Below, piece by piece: positions 49,607 through 60,759 of a stretch of DNA of 64,000 bases. The stretch's first letter is position 1; each line of letters begins with the position of its first letter. The position numbers and the translations under genes are program-made. The stretch spans positions 163,036-227,035 of the forward strand of contig JAUJOE010000004.1 of assembly GCA_030447805.1 (NCBI GenBank). Reading direction: 5' to 3'. Under the pieces are notes generated by a model, which searched no databases, was not told the origin of the DNA, and saw only the letters and a list, made by a program, of their open reading frames with translations. This DNA is from Nocardioidaceae bacterium (lineage in GTDB: Bacteria; Actinomycetota; Actinomycetes; Propionibacteriales; Nocardioidaceae).

Positions 49607-50691
49607 CGGGAGGCGCCGGTGACGCCGAGCTGCGCAAGGATCGACTCGCATTGCCGGTGCAGCCGGCCCCGGCTCGGCGGGCCGAGGCCTGCGTCGATCG
49701 AGCGCTCGACTGACCGCTCGGTGCGGATCGTCGCAAGCAGCGGCACCTGCAGGGTCTCGCTCAGTGTCTCGGCGCTGAGGTCCACCGCCGCCCGGGTGCG
49801 GACGACCAACCGGATGTCGGGACACTGGGTGCGCAGCAGCGCCACCAGCCGGTGAGCACTCGCCGCGGCTCGGACGTCACCCGTGACGACCACGACAAGC
49901 ACGTCGCAGGTCGTCACTGCTGCGCTTCCGGCGTCGTCGAGGCCGCGCGGTAGGTCGATAACAAGCAGATCTGAACCGCGTCGCCCTGCCGCGAGGATGG
50001 ACCGCATGGTCGCGGCGTCGACGCCCAGAGCCCCGCTGCGATCCCAGGACAGCACTGCCACGTTCCCCGCCCTCGGTAGCGCCGAGCGCAGTGCCGCCGA
50101 GCCCACCCGGCCCTGGGTGGAAGCCACCTGCGGCCAACGCAGGCCGTCGGCGTCCTCGCAGCCGAGGACCAGTTCCACACCCCCGGCTAGCGGGTCAGCG
50201 TCGACCAGCAGCGTGGGGACGCTCCGCCGGGAGGCCGCCATCGCGACGGCAACCGCCAACGTCGAAGCCCCGGCTCCGCCTCTCGCCCCAATGACACCCA
50301 CGGTCAGGCAGCTGGCCACCCCAGCGTCGAGGCAGTCGCTGAGCCGGTCGATCAACCAGCGCTCAGCCTCGGGAAGCACCGCCACGTGATCAGCTCGCAG
50401 GGCGACGCCGCGCTGCCAGGTAGCGGCCGTTTCCGGCCCCGGTGTGACCAGGACGACGTCACCCCGCCGCGGCAAAGCGAGTGCCGCCACCTCGCCGGCG
50501 AGGTCGTCCCCGACCAGGACGCAGGCTGCCCGTCGCCAGCCGCCCCGCGCGTCGCCCGCCTCGGTCACTACGTCGGGTGTCGTTGCGGTGGCCGCGCAGA
50601 GCCGCTGCAGCTGTTCGATCAGGAGCGGGTCGCTTGTCACGACGAGCGGAGGACCGGTGAGGGCGACGGCTCGTTCCACGCGGTCGAGCAT
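49603..50691 (-). CDS. Septum-site-determining-like protein Ssd (CpaE/TadZ type)
   Basis: ParA/MinD-like ATPase that heads the tad operon, 362 residues from ATG at 50691 (MLDRVERAVALTGPPLVVTS). An N-terminal receiver-like part (1-125) leads to the deviant Walker A VGVIGARGGAGASTLAVAVA, then LLVDADPLAGGVELVLGCED and LLVIDLPRGLDDAGSAAVTT. Gly-Ala-Ser replaces the usual G-K-S/T, as in Ssd proteins. Rv3660c is the mycobacterial equivalent, linked to septum placement and dormancy. In tad systems TadZ sets the pilus location. The frame is open to 51048 but crosses a hairpin and the next gene's start, so I reject the extension. Confidence 0.83.
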   Translation of the reverse strand: MLDRVERAVALTGPPLVVTSDPLLIEQLQRLCAATATTPDVVTEAGDARGGWRRAACVLVGDDLAGEVAALALPRRGDVVLVTPGPETAATWQRGVALRADHVAVLPEAERWLIDRLSDCLDAGVASCLTVGVIGARGGAGASTLAVAVAMAASRRSVPTLLVDADPLAGGVELVLGCEDADGLRWPQVASTQGRVGSAALRSALPRAGNVAVLSWDRSGALGVDAATMRSILAAGRRGSDLLVIDLPRGLDDAGSAAVTTCDVLVVVVTGDVRAAASAHRLVALLRTQCPDIRLVVRTRAAVDLSAETLSETLQVPLLATIRTERSVERSIDAGLGPPSRGRLHRQCESILAQLGVTGASR

Positions 50692-50775
50692 GGGCGCACG
50701 ACGGGTGCCTTCGTAGCCGCCGGCGCAAACTGTGGACGGCTCGCTGCCAGCCGTCGACGTGTGGACAAAAAGGTG

Positions 50776-50805
50776 GCGGCCTCCGGTGGGGGTACCGGAG
50801 GCCGC
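50776..50805 (-). terminator. 12-pair hairpin with T run in the tad operon leader
   Basis: GCGGCCTCCGGT and ACCGGAGGCCGC flank a six-base loop. On the minus strand the stem is followed by CACCTTTTTG, so it reads as an intrinsic terminator pointing at ssd, 85 bases before its start codon. The rest of 50692-50977 holds no gene I recognise. Confidence 0.7.
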
Positions 50806-50977
50806 CTGGGGCCGCGCATCCCGGGGGGGAGGGGATGTGGCCCGTAGTCCAGCGACGAGGGGGGAGTGCCGCTGGAGTTCTGGGAACAACTCTACCCCCG
50901 AGGCCCCGCAGTACCGCAACCATCCCGGCGACACGCGTATCCTCGACACCGGCGAACTCACCCGGAGGTGACCTTCC

Positions 50978-51781
50978 TTGCCGCCGACTCCTCGGCGACC
51001 GGCCGCGTTCTTTGACCTCGACAAGACCGTCATCGCCAAGTCCAGCACGCTGGCGTTCAGTCGGTCCTTCTACCAGGGCGGCCTGATCAGCCGCCGCTCG
51101 GTGCTCCGCAGCGGGTACGCGCAGTTCGTCTTCCTCGCCGGTGGCGCCGACCACGACCAGATGGAGCGGATGCGCCGGTACCTGTCCGACCAGGCCGCCG
51201 GCTGGCACGTGCAGACCGTGCGCGACATCGTCGCCGAGACCCTGCACCACATCGCCGACCCCCTGGTGTACGACGAGGCGGTGAGCCTGATCGAGGACCA
51301 CCGCGCCTCCGGCCACGACGTCGTCATCGTCTCCTCGTCAGGCGCGGAGGTGGTGACGCCGATCGGTGAGATGCTCGGCGTCGACCGGGTGATCGCGACG
51401 GTGATGGTGCAGCACGACGGCCGCTACACCGGCGACATCGAGTTCTACGCCTACGCCGAGAACAAGGCGCTCGCGCTCACGGAACTGGCCGAGCAGGAGG
51501 GCTACGACCTGCCGGCCTCGGCCGCCTACAGCGACTCGATCACCGACCTGCCGATGCTCGAGGCCGTCGGCCACCCGCATGCGGTCAACCCCGACAAGGC
51601 GCTGCGCAAGGTTGCCACCGCCCGCGGCTGGCCGATCCTCGACTTCACCAAGCCCGTCCAGCTGCGCAAGCGGGTGCCGTTTGAGTCCCGGCGGCGCACC
51701 GTGGCGGCCGTCGCCTTGGGCGCCGGAGCTGCCGCTGCGGGGGCCGTGGTCGTCGCTTCGCGGAAATCCCGCCGCGCCTGA
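50978..51781 (+). CDS. HAD-IB (SerB-like) phosphatase
   Basis: Phosphatase or transferase of the HAD subfamily IB, 267 residues. TTG start at 50978, with GGAGG 11 bases upstream. Motif I is AAFFDLDKTVIAKS; motif II is VVIVSSSGAEVVTP; motif III Lys is in YAENKALALTEL; motif IV is AAYSDSITDLPMLEAVGH. The C-terminus has a hydrophobic stretch (VAAVALGAGAAAAGAVVVAS) and a basic end, so it may be membrane-tethered. Corresponds to Rv3661, divergent from ssd in both genomes. The substrate is not known; L-phosphoserine is only one possibility. Confidence 0.88.
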   Translation: MPPTPRRPAAFFDLDKTVIAKSSTLAFSRSFYQGGLISRRSVLRSGYAQFVFLAGGADHDQMERMRRYLSDQAAGWHVQTVRDIVAETLHHIADPLVYDEAVSLIEDHRASGHDVVIVSSSGAEVVTPIGEMLGVDRVIATVMVQHDGRYTGDIEFYAYAENKALALTELAEQEGYDLPASAAYSDSITDLPMLEAVGHPHAVNPDKALRKVATARGWPILDFTKPVQLRKRVPFESRRRTVAAVALGAGAAAAGAVVVASRKSRRA

Positions 51782-51876
51782 CGCCGTTTACAGCCACTCA
51801 ACCTTTCCGGCGCCCGCTTCGTCATACCGGGTGACAGCACAGACCATCCGCGCACGGCCAACGTCAGGGGGCGAGG

Positions 51877-52393
51877 TGCGACAGCGCACGGCACAGACGG
51901 ACCGGGAGTTCGAGGAGTTCGTGGCCGCCTCCTGGCGCGGCTCCTGCACGCCGCGAAGCTGCTGACGCACCACGGTCACGAGGCGGAGGACCTCCTCCAG
52001 ACGGTGCTGATGCGCGTGTACGCGTCCTGGCCGAAGCTGCGTCTCGACGAGCCGGAGGCCTACACGCGCAGGGCGCTGGTCAACGCGTACGTCGACGGCT
52101 GGCGTCGCCGGAAACCACCCACCATCGGCCTCGGCGACGCCGCCACGGCCCAGCGCGACGCGCGCCAGGTCGTGCACGACCGGGACGAGGTGCTGCGCCT
52201 GCTGGCCACCCTCAGCCCACGCGAGCGTGCCATCGTCGTGATGCGCTACTACTTCGACGCGTCTGAGGCGGACGTCGCACGGGACTTGTCGCTGTCGGTC
52301 GGCACCGTCAAGAGCACAGCGTCTCGCGCCCTGGCGAAACTGCGCGTCAGCGCTGTCGGCCGCCACCACCTCGAACCGGAGGAGACCCGATGA
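51877..52393 (+). CDS. SigE-family RNA polymerase sigma factor, one frameshift
   Basis: ECF-like sigma factor of the SigE family, about 172 residues when repaired. GTG at 51877 gives TDREFEEFVAASW, then after an indel near 51935 LLHAAKLLTHHGHEAEDLLQ and MRVYASWPKL (region 2). Region 4 is LLATLSPRERAIVVMRYYFD and ARDLSLSVGTVKSTASRALA. Its stop overlaps the ATG of a membrane protein gene, the usual layout for a sigma factor with its regulator. No target promoter could be picked out. Confidence 0.85.
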
Positions 52394-53166
52394 GCACGAT
52401 CGAGCAGCTACGCGACGCCCTCGCGTACGAACAGCACCCGTCCGCGCCAGACCTGGACGCGATCATGCGTGGCGGCAGCCGCATCCATCGGCGTCGCCAG
52501 GTCGGCGTCAGTGCTGCGTGCGTGACCTTGGCGACGGTCGCTGCTGCCGGAGTCTCCGTCCCGCTGCTGACCGAGGATTTCATCGGCGGCGACGGAGGCA
52601 CCGTGGTGCTCGCCAGCGCCGACCGCGAGGACCGGGCGCAGGCCGGTCAGCGGCTGGACGCCCGCGTTCAGCGGCTGCTCGACCCGGTGGCGCCGATCGA
52701 CGCCACGTCGGTGAGCGGCTTCTCGTGGAAGAACGACGACGCCGACGATGGGACCGATGAGCCGCCGAGCAGAGCGACCTGCCGTACGTGCTGCACTGGC
52801 AGCTCGACTACGACGTCACGTCTGCCCCCGGGGAGACGGTCTGGGTGGTGACCGAGTGGTACGAGGGGAAGGTGACCGACCCGGGCAACATGGGTCTTTG
52901 TTTGGGCAACGGACCGAACAGCCAGACACCCATCTGCCGGCATCGAAACCCTCAGCGACGGTAGCTACCTGCTGACCATCGAAGGTGACGTCAACGGCAA
53001 CGGCACCTGGGAGCGGCGGGTCGTGCATACCCGGCTCGACGGACCCGGGTGCTGGTGGCCGACACGGTGCCGGACAACTCGCGATCCTCGTTGCTTCGAC
53101 GAGCTGCGCGCGGTCGCCACCGACCCCCAGGTCACGTTCCCCGAACCGGTCGCCTTCCCCGAGTGA
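52390..53166 (+). CDS. Membrane protein coupled to the sigma factor, frameshifted
   Basis: Not assigned to a family. MSTIEQLRDALAYEQHPSAP is a cytoplasmic start of the kind seen in proteins cotranscribed with SigE-family factors. The single span is about residues 38-58 (VGVSAACVTLATVAAAGVSV). After about 52765 the frame changes several times; readable pieces include LPYVLHWQLDYDVTSAPGET, VWVVTEWYEGKVTDPGN, ETLSDGSYLLTIEGDVNGNG and RAVATDPQVTFPEPVAFPE at the end. It would be an extracytoplasmic domain. By position it may act as an anti-sigma factor, but no zinc-binding HxxxCxxC motif is seen. Confidence 0.55.
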
Positions 53167-53182
53167 CCGGGGCGGTCACCAC

Positions 53183-53907
53183 TCAGCGCGCCAGCAACGG
53201 GCTGAGCGTCGCCAACGCGGACGCGGCGTAGAGCAGCCAGCGTCGCCTGCCCTCGAGGGTTCCGTCCGCGTACGCCGCGAGCGCCTCCCGGTAGGCCTCG
53301 TCCATCGACGGGTGGCCGCCCTCCGGGACGGTCAGCGCGGTGGGATCGACGCCACGGGCAACCAGCAGCAGGCGTTCCACGGCCCTGGCGACCAGCCCGT
53401 TGGCTGACCCGAACGGCTCCAGCGCGGCGACCTCCGCGTGGGCAAGGGCCGCGACGGCGAGCGCAGGGCCCGCGTCGGTGCCACGAGCTGCCGCGAGAGG
53501 GCCTGCAGCCGGGCGGTTACGCGGGGGTCGGCGCGCGGCCGCCCCACCTCTTCGCGCGCGGTCTGCGGCGGGGCCGCGAGCGTGTGCAGGCGGGCCAAGG
53601 CCTGCAGCGGTGACCGGCCGATGACCGGCACGAGCGACAGCAGCTCGCCGTACAGCCGCGCCGCCGCCACGGCCACCGGGTCGCCAGTACCGGCGCGCAC
53701 CTCCGGCTCGCTGGCGGCGCTGCCGTCGAGGGTTGCGGACGCGACGGCCTCGCGCAGCAGCGACTCGGCGGTCAGGTCGGGCGTCGTACGCCGCAGGCCA
53801 CGGTCGCGCAGCAGCGCGTCGATCCCGTCGCGGGTCGCCGCCAGGGCGCTGGGCACACCCTCCAGCGCGGCGCACACCGCGAAGTCGTCCAGGTCCGGCA
53901 CCAGCAC
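53183..53907 (-). CDS. Fic-fold-like protein with degenerate motif, one frameshift
   Basis: About 241 residues. It starts MLVPDLDDFAVCAALEGVPS and has AESLLREAVASATLDGSAAS, resembling the S-x-I-E-G/D-G flap of Fic proteins, and LARLHTLAA. After an indel near 53465 it continues ALAHAEVAALEPFGSANGLV and ARAVERLLLVARGVDP. The segment EPFGSANGLVAR lines up with the Fic motif HPFxDGNGRxxR but lacks the catalytic His, the Asp and the key Arg. Such proteins are often labelled oxidoreductase in actinomycetes without evidence. AMP transfer activity is therefore unlikely. Confidence 0.55.
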
Positions 53908-53968
53908 ACCCTAGATTTCGGTGCGGCGGAAGTGAGCTGCGCCCGGCACGCAGGCGCGCTCGCCTGGT

Positions 53969-54778
53969 ATGGAGACCTGGGAGATGCGCGACCGTGCCGC
54001 GAGCTTCGGCAGCGTCGCCGAGGCATACGCCAAGTACCGCCCGGGGTATCCGGACGAGGCGGTGCAGTGGCTGGTCGGGACGAGCCCCGGGACCGTCCTC
54101 GAGCTCGGCGCCGGCACCGGCGCGCTCACCAAGAGCCTGTGCGCCCTCGGCCACCAGGTCATCGCCACCGACCATTCCGCCGACATGCTCAGGGCTCTGA
54201 AGAAGGCGGCACCGCAAGCGCGGGCCGTCGTGGCCAACGCCGAAGGAATCCCGCTCCGGTCGTCGGCTGTCGACGTTGTGGTGGCCGCCCAGGCGTTTCA
54301 CTGGTTCGAGCCCGAGCGCGCGCTTCCCGAGATAGCCAGGGTGTTGCGACCGGGCGGAGTGCTCGCCCTGGTCTGGAACTCCGGGGACTTCAAGGTGCCC
54401 TGGGTGAAACGGGTCTTCCAGCTCACCGACACCCCAGACGCTGACTCTCTCGGAGACCCGGTCGAGGGATCGGACCTGTTCGCCACGAGCGACGCCCGGG
54501 TGTTCCGGCACTGGCAGCGGTTCCGCAAGGACAGCCTGACCGGGTTCGTCGCCTCGACGTCGAAGGTTGCCACGATGAGCTCCGATGACCGCGCCGCGCT
54601 ACTCGCCGAGGTGGGCAGGCTGTACGACAGCTACGGCCGCGGGCACGACGGCATGCTGATGCCGTGGCGAGCCCACTGCTACCGCGCTCGGGTCAGTGGG
54701 CTGGCGAGCGCCGCCAAGACGTCCGACGACGAAGACGACGAAGGGTACGACGACGCCCTGCTGATCGACTTCTCCTGA
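53969..54778 (+). CDS. Class I SAM-dependent methyltransferase
   Basis: Methyltransferase of unknown substrate, 269 residues. AASFGSVAEAYAKYRPGYPD is a typical opening. Motif I is TVLELGAGTGALTKSLCALG; motif II acidic end is VIATDHSADMLRALKKAAP; motif III is AEGIPLRSSAVDVVVAAQAF; HWFEPERALPEIARVLRPGG completes the UbiE/methyltransf_11 core. The C-terminus is acidic (KTSDDEDDEGYDDALLIDFS), unusual for the family. The frame is intact. It stands alone between the Fic-like gene and the acetate module. Confidence 0.85.
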   Translation: METWEMRDRAASFGSVAEAYAKYRPGYPDEAVQWLVGTSPGTVLELGAGTGALTKSLCALGHQVIATDHSADMLRALKKAAPQARAVVANAEGIPLRSSAVDVVVAAQAFHWFEPERALPEIARVLRPGGVLALVWNSGDFKVPWVKRVFQLTDTPDADSLGDPVEGSDLFATSDARVFRHWQRFRKDSLTGFVASTSKVATMSSDDRAALLAEVGRLYDSYGRGHDGMLMPWRAHCYRARVSGLASAAKTSDDEDDEGYDDALLIDFS

Positions 54779-54920
54779 CGGGTCAGCGCCGGGCCGAGGC
54801 GCGCCGAGAAGTACCGGGCTACCCGTTGTCATGGGCCGCGAGACGTGCTGAGGTAAACGGGTGCTTCGAGCCGAGTGATCGACCGTAGCGACATTCGCCC
54901 GCGACCGATGAGGTGACGTC

Positions 54921-55246
54921 ATGACGCAGCAACCAAACGTGCGACCTACGACGACCTGCACAGGAGCGATGACTTCCGCGACCTGCGTTCCCGGTACCGC
55001 AGCTTCGCGATCCCGTGGACCATCGCCTTCTTCTGCTGGTACATGCTGTACGTCGTCTGCAGCAACTGGGCGCCCGGCTTCATGGGCACCGACATCGTCG
55101 GCAACATCAACGTGGCCCTGATCTTCGGTCTGTTGCAGTTCGTCTCGACCTTCCTCATCGCCTGGCTCTACTCGCGACACGCCAACCGTGAACTCGACCC
55201 GCTCGCGGCCCGGCTGGACGAGCGGTACGAGGAGGCCGCCCGATGA
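54921..55246 (+). CDS. DUF485 membrane protein, one frameshift
   Basis: Small inner-membrane protein, about 108 residues, always paired with the acetate symporter. It begins MTQQPNVR; after an indel near 54943 it reads TYDDLHRSDDFRDLRSRYRS, then IPWTIAFFCWYMLYVVCSNW and VALIFGLLQFVSTFLIAWLY as two spans, ending DERYEEAAR. This is the normal DUF485 length and order. GAGGTGA lies upstream of the ATG. Its stop overlaps actP in ATGA. The role is thought to be accessory to ActP. Confidence 0.85.
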
Positions 55247-56897
55247 GCGCGTCCAGTTACCTCGCCCAAGGTCAAACGCACCAGGCGCTCACTGCCACCC
55301 TGTTCGTCGCCGTCGTGCTGGTCACCGTCGGGATCACGTTCTGGGCGAGCCGACAGACGCGCACCGCCACCGACTACTACGCGGGTGGCCGCAACTTCAG
55401 CGGCGCCCAGAACGGGCTCGCGGTCTCCGGCGACTACATGTCTGCAGCGTCGTTCCTCGGCATCTCCGGCGCCATCGCCTTGTACGGCTACGACGGGTTC
55501 CTGTACTCGATCGGCTTCCTCGTGGCGTGGCTGATCGCCCTGCTTCTGGTCGCCGAGCTGTTGCGCAACTCCGGCCGGTACACCATGGCCGACCAGCTCG
55601 CGTACCGGATGAAGCAGACTCCCGTCCGCACCGCCGCGGCCACGTCCACCGTCGTGGTCTCGATCTTCTACCTGCTCGCCCAGATGGTGGGAGCCGGAGC
55701 CCTCGTGACCCTGCTGCTCGGTGTCACCGACGAGTCCGCGAAAAACTGGGTCATCGTCGGCGTCGGACTGCTGATGATCTTCTACGTCACCGTCGGCGGC
55801 ATGAAGGGCACCACGTGGGTGCAGATCGTCAAGGCCGTCATGCTGATGGGTGGCACCATCCTCATCACGTTCTTGGTGCTGTTGCACTTCAACTTCAACA
55901 TCTCCGAGATGCTGGGCGCTGCCGTGGAGAAGACGGGCAAGCCCGACTTTCTCGATCCCGGCCTCAGGTACGGCGCCTCCACGACCACCAAGCTCGACTT
56001 CCTCTCGCTGAGCCTCGCCCTGGTCCTGGGCACGGCGGGACTACCGCACATCCTGATCCGGTTCTACACCGTCCCGACCGCCAAGACGGCGCGGACGTCG
56101 GTGCTGTGGGCGATCGCCCTCATCGGCACCTTCTACCTGATGACGCTGGTTCTGGGCTTCGGCGCGGCGGCGCTGCTCGACACCACCGGCGAGAGCGCGG
56201 TTGCCGCCAGCGCCGGAAACCTGGCATCGCCGCTGCTGGCCGAGCAGGTAGGCGGCGGGGCCGGCTCGCTCGGAGGAGCGGTACTGCTCGCACTCATATC
56301 GGCGGTGGCCTTCGCGACGATCCTGGCCGTCGTGGCTGGTCTGACCCTGGCTTCCGCGTCGTCAGTGGCCCACGACATCTACGCCAATGTCATCAAGAAG
56401 GGACAAGCGACCGAGAAGCAGGAGGTCAACGTCGCGCGCGGCGCGGCGTTCGGCATCGGCTTCGTGGCGATCATGCTGGCCATCCCGTCCCAGAAGCTGA
56501 ACATCGCCTTCTTGGTGGCGCTAGCCTTCGCCGTCGCGGCGTCGGCCAACCTCCCGTCGCTGCTCTACAACCTGTTCTGGCGGCGTTTCAACACCCGCGG
56601 GGCAGTGTGGAGCATTTACGGCGGGCTGATCTCGTCGGTTGGCCTGGTGATCTTCTCCCTGTCGTGTCCGGCAAGGTCGACCCGACCACGGGCGAGAGCC
56701 TGTCGTTGTTCGGGCTCGGCACCGACTTCCACTGGTTCCCCCTTGAGAACCCTGGCCTTGTCTCGATTCCGATCGGCTTCCTGCTGGGTTACCTGGGCAC
56801 GGTCACCTCAAAGGAGACGGCGTCTGAGGAACGCTTCAACGAACTGGAGGTCCGGGCGCTCACCGGGGCTGGGTCGGAGAAGGCGGTCATGCACTGA
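55243..56897 (+). CDS. actP: Cation/acetate symporter, one frameshift
   Basis: Sodium:solute symporter family member that imports acetate and other short monocarboxylates, about 550 residues with 13 spans. ARTATDYYAGGRNF-type sequence (RTATDYYAGGRNFSGAQNGL), SGDYMSAASFLGISGAIALY and GLPHILIRFYTVPTAKTART are ActP hallmarks. The frame shifts near 56665 (after GLVIFSLS) and ends LTGAGSEKAVMH; without repair the frame runs to 57000. It sits between DUF485 and acs, so import and activation of acetate are likely made together. Confidence 0.9.
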
Positions 56898-56996
56898 GCC
56901 GCCGAGCGCAAAGGCAGGTCCCCTTGATAACGATGACCGACCAGCAACCCCCATCAGCTGTTGTCCCCGCGCCCGCTCACATGTTGAGGTGAACCC

Positions 56997-58987
<1,991 letters not shown>

Positions 58988-58995
<8 letters not shown>

Positions 58996-59293
58996 CATTG
59001 AAATGGAACAATCAATCGGAGATCCAACGCAACCGCCGCCGCCAACTTGGAGCGATGATGATCCAATCCCTGTCCTCGACAGGCATGGGAACGTGCGGTT
59101 GGATTCAAACGGGCGTGAAGTAACCATCTCCCTCTCCGAGATAGCGGCATCACATACAGAGCCGATGGTGACGGAGGAACCCGGGGTCCACCGCAGCACG
59201 CGCCGCGCAGATGGTCAGCAGTATCTGGTCGAAGAGGTGTCTCTCCCTGCGCCGCCAGAGCAGAACCCTCAGGCTTCCCTTTGCTCGTCCTGA
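58988..59293 (+). CDS. Small hypothetical protein of atypical composition
   Basis: Not recognised. 101 residues beginning MADIEMEQSIGDPTQPPPPT, mostly hydrophilic and acidic, with no hydrophobic span. IPVLDRHGNVRLDSNGREVT is the only stretch with fold-like pattern. Codon use differs from its neighbours: A/T-ending codons (ATA, ACA, TCA, GTA, GAA, CAA) are frequent, and the local GC is clearly lower. The ATG overlaps the end of acs. Either a recently acquired gene or chance open frame; the tidy start overlap favours a gene. Confidence 0.4.
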
Positions 59294-59395
59294 CCGCGCG
59301 CGGAAATCGCTGACCGCGCCGCGCAGGTGTCTCGTCGGCGCTCGGTTGAGGCCATAGGGTTTGACCGCACCGACCGCCAGCCGCCAGGCCGCACG

Positions 59396-59817
59396 ATGAG
59401 AGGACTCCCCATGGCGCACCGGGTCACCGGTCCAGATATCGACGACGAGCCGACCATCGGTCGGTTGATCGCCGACGCCACCAGCGATCTCTCCGACCTT
59501 GTCCGCAGCGAGATCGAGCTGGCGAAGTCCGAGATTCGCATCAGCATCAAGGTCGGCGGCCTGGGCGCCGCGCTCCTGGCCGTTGCCGCGTTCCTCGGCG
59601 TACTGGCTCTCATCATGCTGTCGGTGGCGCTGGCTTCCTGCTGGCCAAGCTGCCTGTCGTCGGGCTGTTCCTCGGTTTCCTCATCGTCTTCGTTCTTTAC
59701 GCCATCCTCGCCAGCGTGTTCGCGCTCATCGGGCTGAAGAAGCTCAAGCGGGTGCGCGCTCCTGAGAAGACGATCGCTGCGGTGAAGAGCAACAAGCAGG
59801 TGCTCAAGCGCGGGTAA
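59396..59817 (+). CDS. Phage holin family (PF07332-like) membrane protein, one frameshift
   Basis: About 140 residues with two spans, the actinobacterial 'putative Actinobacterial holin-X' group; it is not a phage gene here but part of the conserved acs-marP neighbourhood (Rv3669). It reads DDEPTIGRLIADATSDLSDL, VRSEIELAKSEIRISIKVGG, and span 1 AALLAVAAFLGVLALIMLSV. After an indel near 59637, span 2 GLFLGFLIVFVLYAILASVF and the basic end KKLKRVRAPEKTIAAVKSNK follow. Starts at 59396 or 59411 are both possible. Confidence 0.78.
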
Positions 59818-59844
59818 CGCCTCCCGTGCTGCGCCATCCCACTC

Positions 59845-60759
59845 ATGCCACCTCCGGTCGACGGGCCCTGGCAGCATCGCCACGTTGCGGCCAACGGCGC
59901 GCGGTTCCACGTCGTCGACATGGGCGCTGGGCCGCTCGTCCTGCTGCTGCACGGTTTCCCCGAGTTCTGGTGGGCGTGGCGCTCGCAGCTGCCCTGCCTA
60001 GCCGCCGCGGGCTATCGGGCGGTCGCCATGGACCTGCGTGGGTACGGCGACAGCGACAAGACCCCGCGCGGTTACGACGCGCTCACCCTTGCCGGTGACG
60101 TCGCCGGAGTGGTCCGCACCCTGGGCTGCAAAGACGCCGTCCTGGTCGGACACGGCTGGGGCGGGTACGTCGCCTGGGCCGCCGCCGCCGTACGTTCCGA
60201 CTGTCTGCGGGCGCTGTGCGCCGTGGCCGCGCCGCATCCGCTGGAGCTGCTGCGCTGGTCGTATCGCCTCTCGGCGCCGGCAGCGCTGGGCCACATCGCC
60301 GCCATGCAAGTCCCCTGGCTGCCCGAGCGACGCATCATGCGCGGGGACTACATCGCCCGGCACCTCGCGGCCTGGGCCGCCCCCGCCTCGGGCTTCCCCA
60401 CGCCCGAGGTGGTCGAGCGCTACCGGCAGGCGCTGGCGTCGTGGCCGTCCCCGCACTGTGCGCTGGAGTACCACCGGTGGCTAGTTCGATCCCGCTTCCG
60501 GTCCGACGGGCGGGAGTTCGCGGCGAGGCTGCGCCGGCCGGTCGACGTACCGGTGCTGCAGCTGACCGGGGCACACGACAAGGCGGTTCCGCGGTCGCTC
60601 GTCGAGAGATCAGCGCGCCGGGTCGCGGGCCCCGCGGAGCACCGCGAGCTGGCAGCAGCCGGGCACTTCCCGCACGAGGAGGTGCCTGAGGAGTTCAACG
60701 AGGCTCTGCTGGGTTGGCTGTCACGGCGTGCAGTCCCCCGTGTCGACGGAGACGGTTGA
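59845..60759 (+). CDS. EphE-like alpha/beta hydrolase lacking the usual nucleophile
   Basis: 304 residues, epoxide-hydrolase-like fold. NGARFHVVDMGAGPLVLLLH leads to the HGFPEFWWAWRSQ oxyanion segment, and AVAMDLRGYGDSDKTPRGYD is the family strand and loop. The nucleophile elbow is VLVGHGWGGYVAW, with Gly where Asp or Ser normally sits. TGAHDKAVPRSLVER and AAAGHFPHEEVPEEFNEAL hold the other triad positions. Rv3670 (EphE) in the same genomic place is also altered at this elbow, as I recall it. It converges with marP, and the two coding regions overlap by 39 bases at their ends. Confidence 0.82.
   Translation: MPPPVDGPWQHRHVAANGARFHVVDMGAGPLVLLLHGFPEFWWAWRSQLPCLAAAGYRAVAMDLRGYGDSDKTPRGYDALTLAGDVAGVVRTLGCKDAVLVGHGWGGYVAWAAAAVRSDCLRALCAVAAPHPLELLRWSYRLSAPAALGHIAAMQVPWLPERRIMRGDYIARHLAAWAAPASGFPTPEVVERYRQALASWPSPHCALEYHRWLVRSRFRSDGREFAARLRRPVDVPVLQLTGAHDKAVPRSLVERSARRVAGPAEHRELAAAGHFPHEEVPEEFNEALLGWLSRRAVPRVDGDG

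Noticed and set aside
53183..54511. 442-codon minus-strand frame covering the methyltransferase region
   Set aside because: Only the last part, in the Fic-like gene, resembles a protein; the upstream two thirds is antisense to the methyltransferase.
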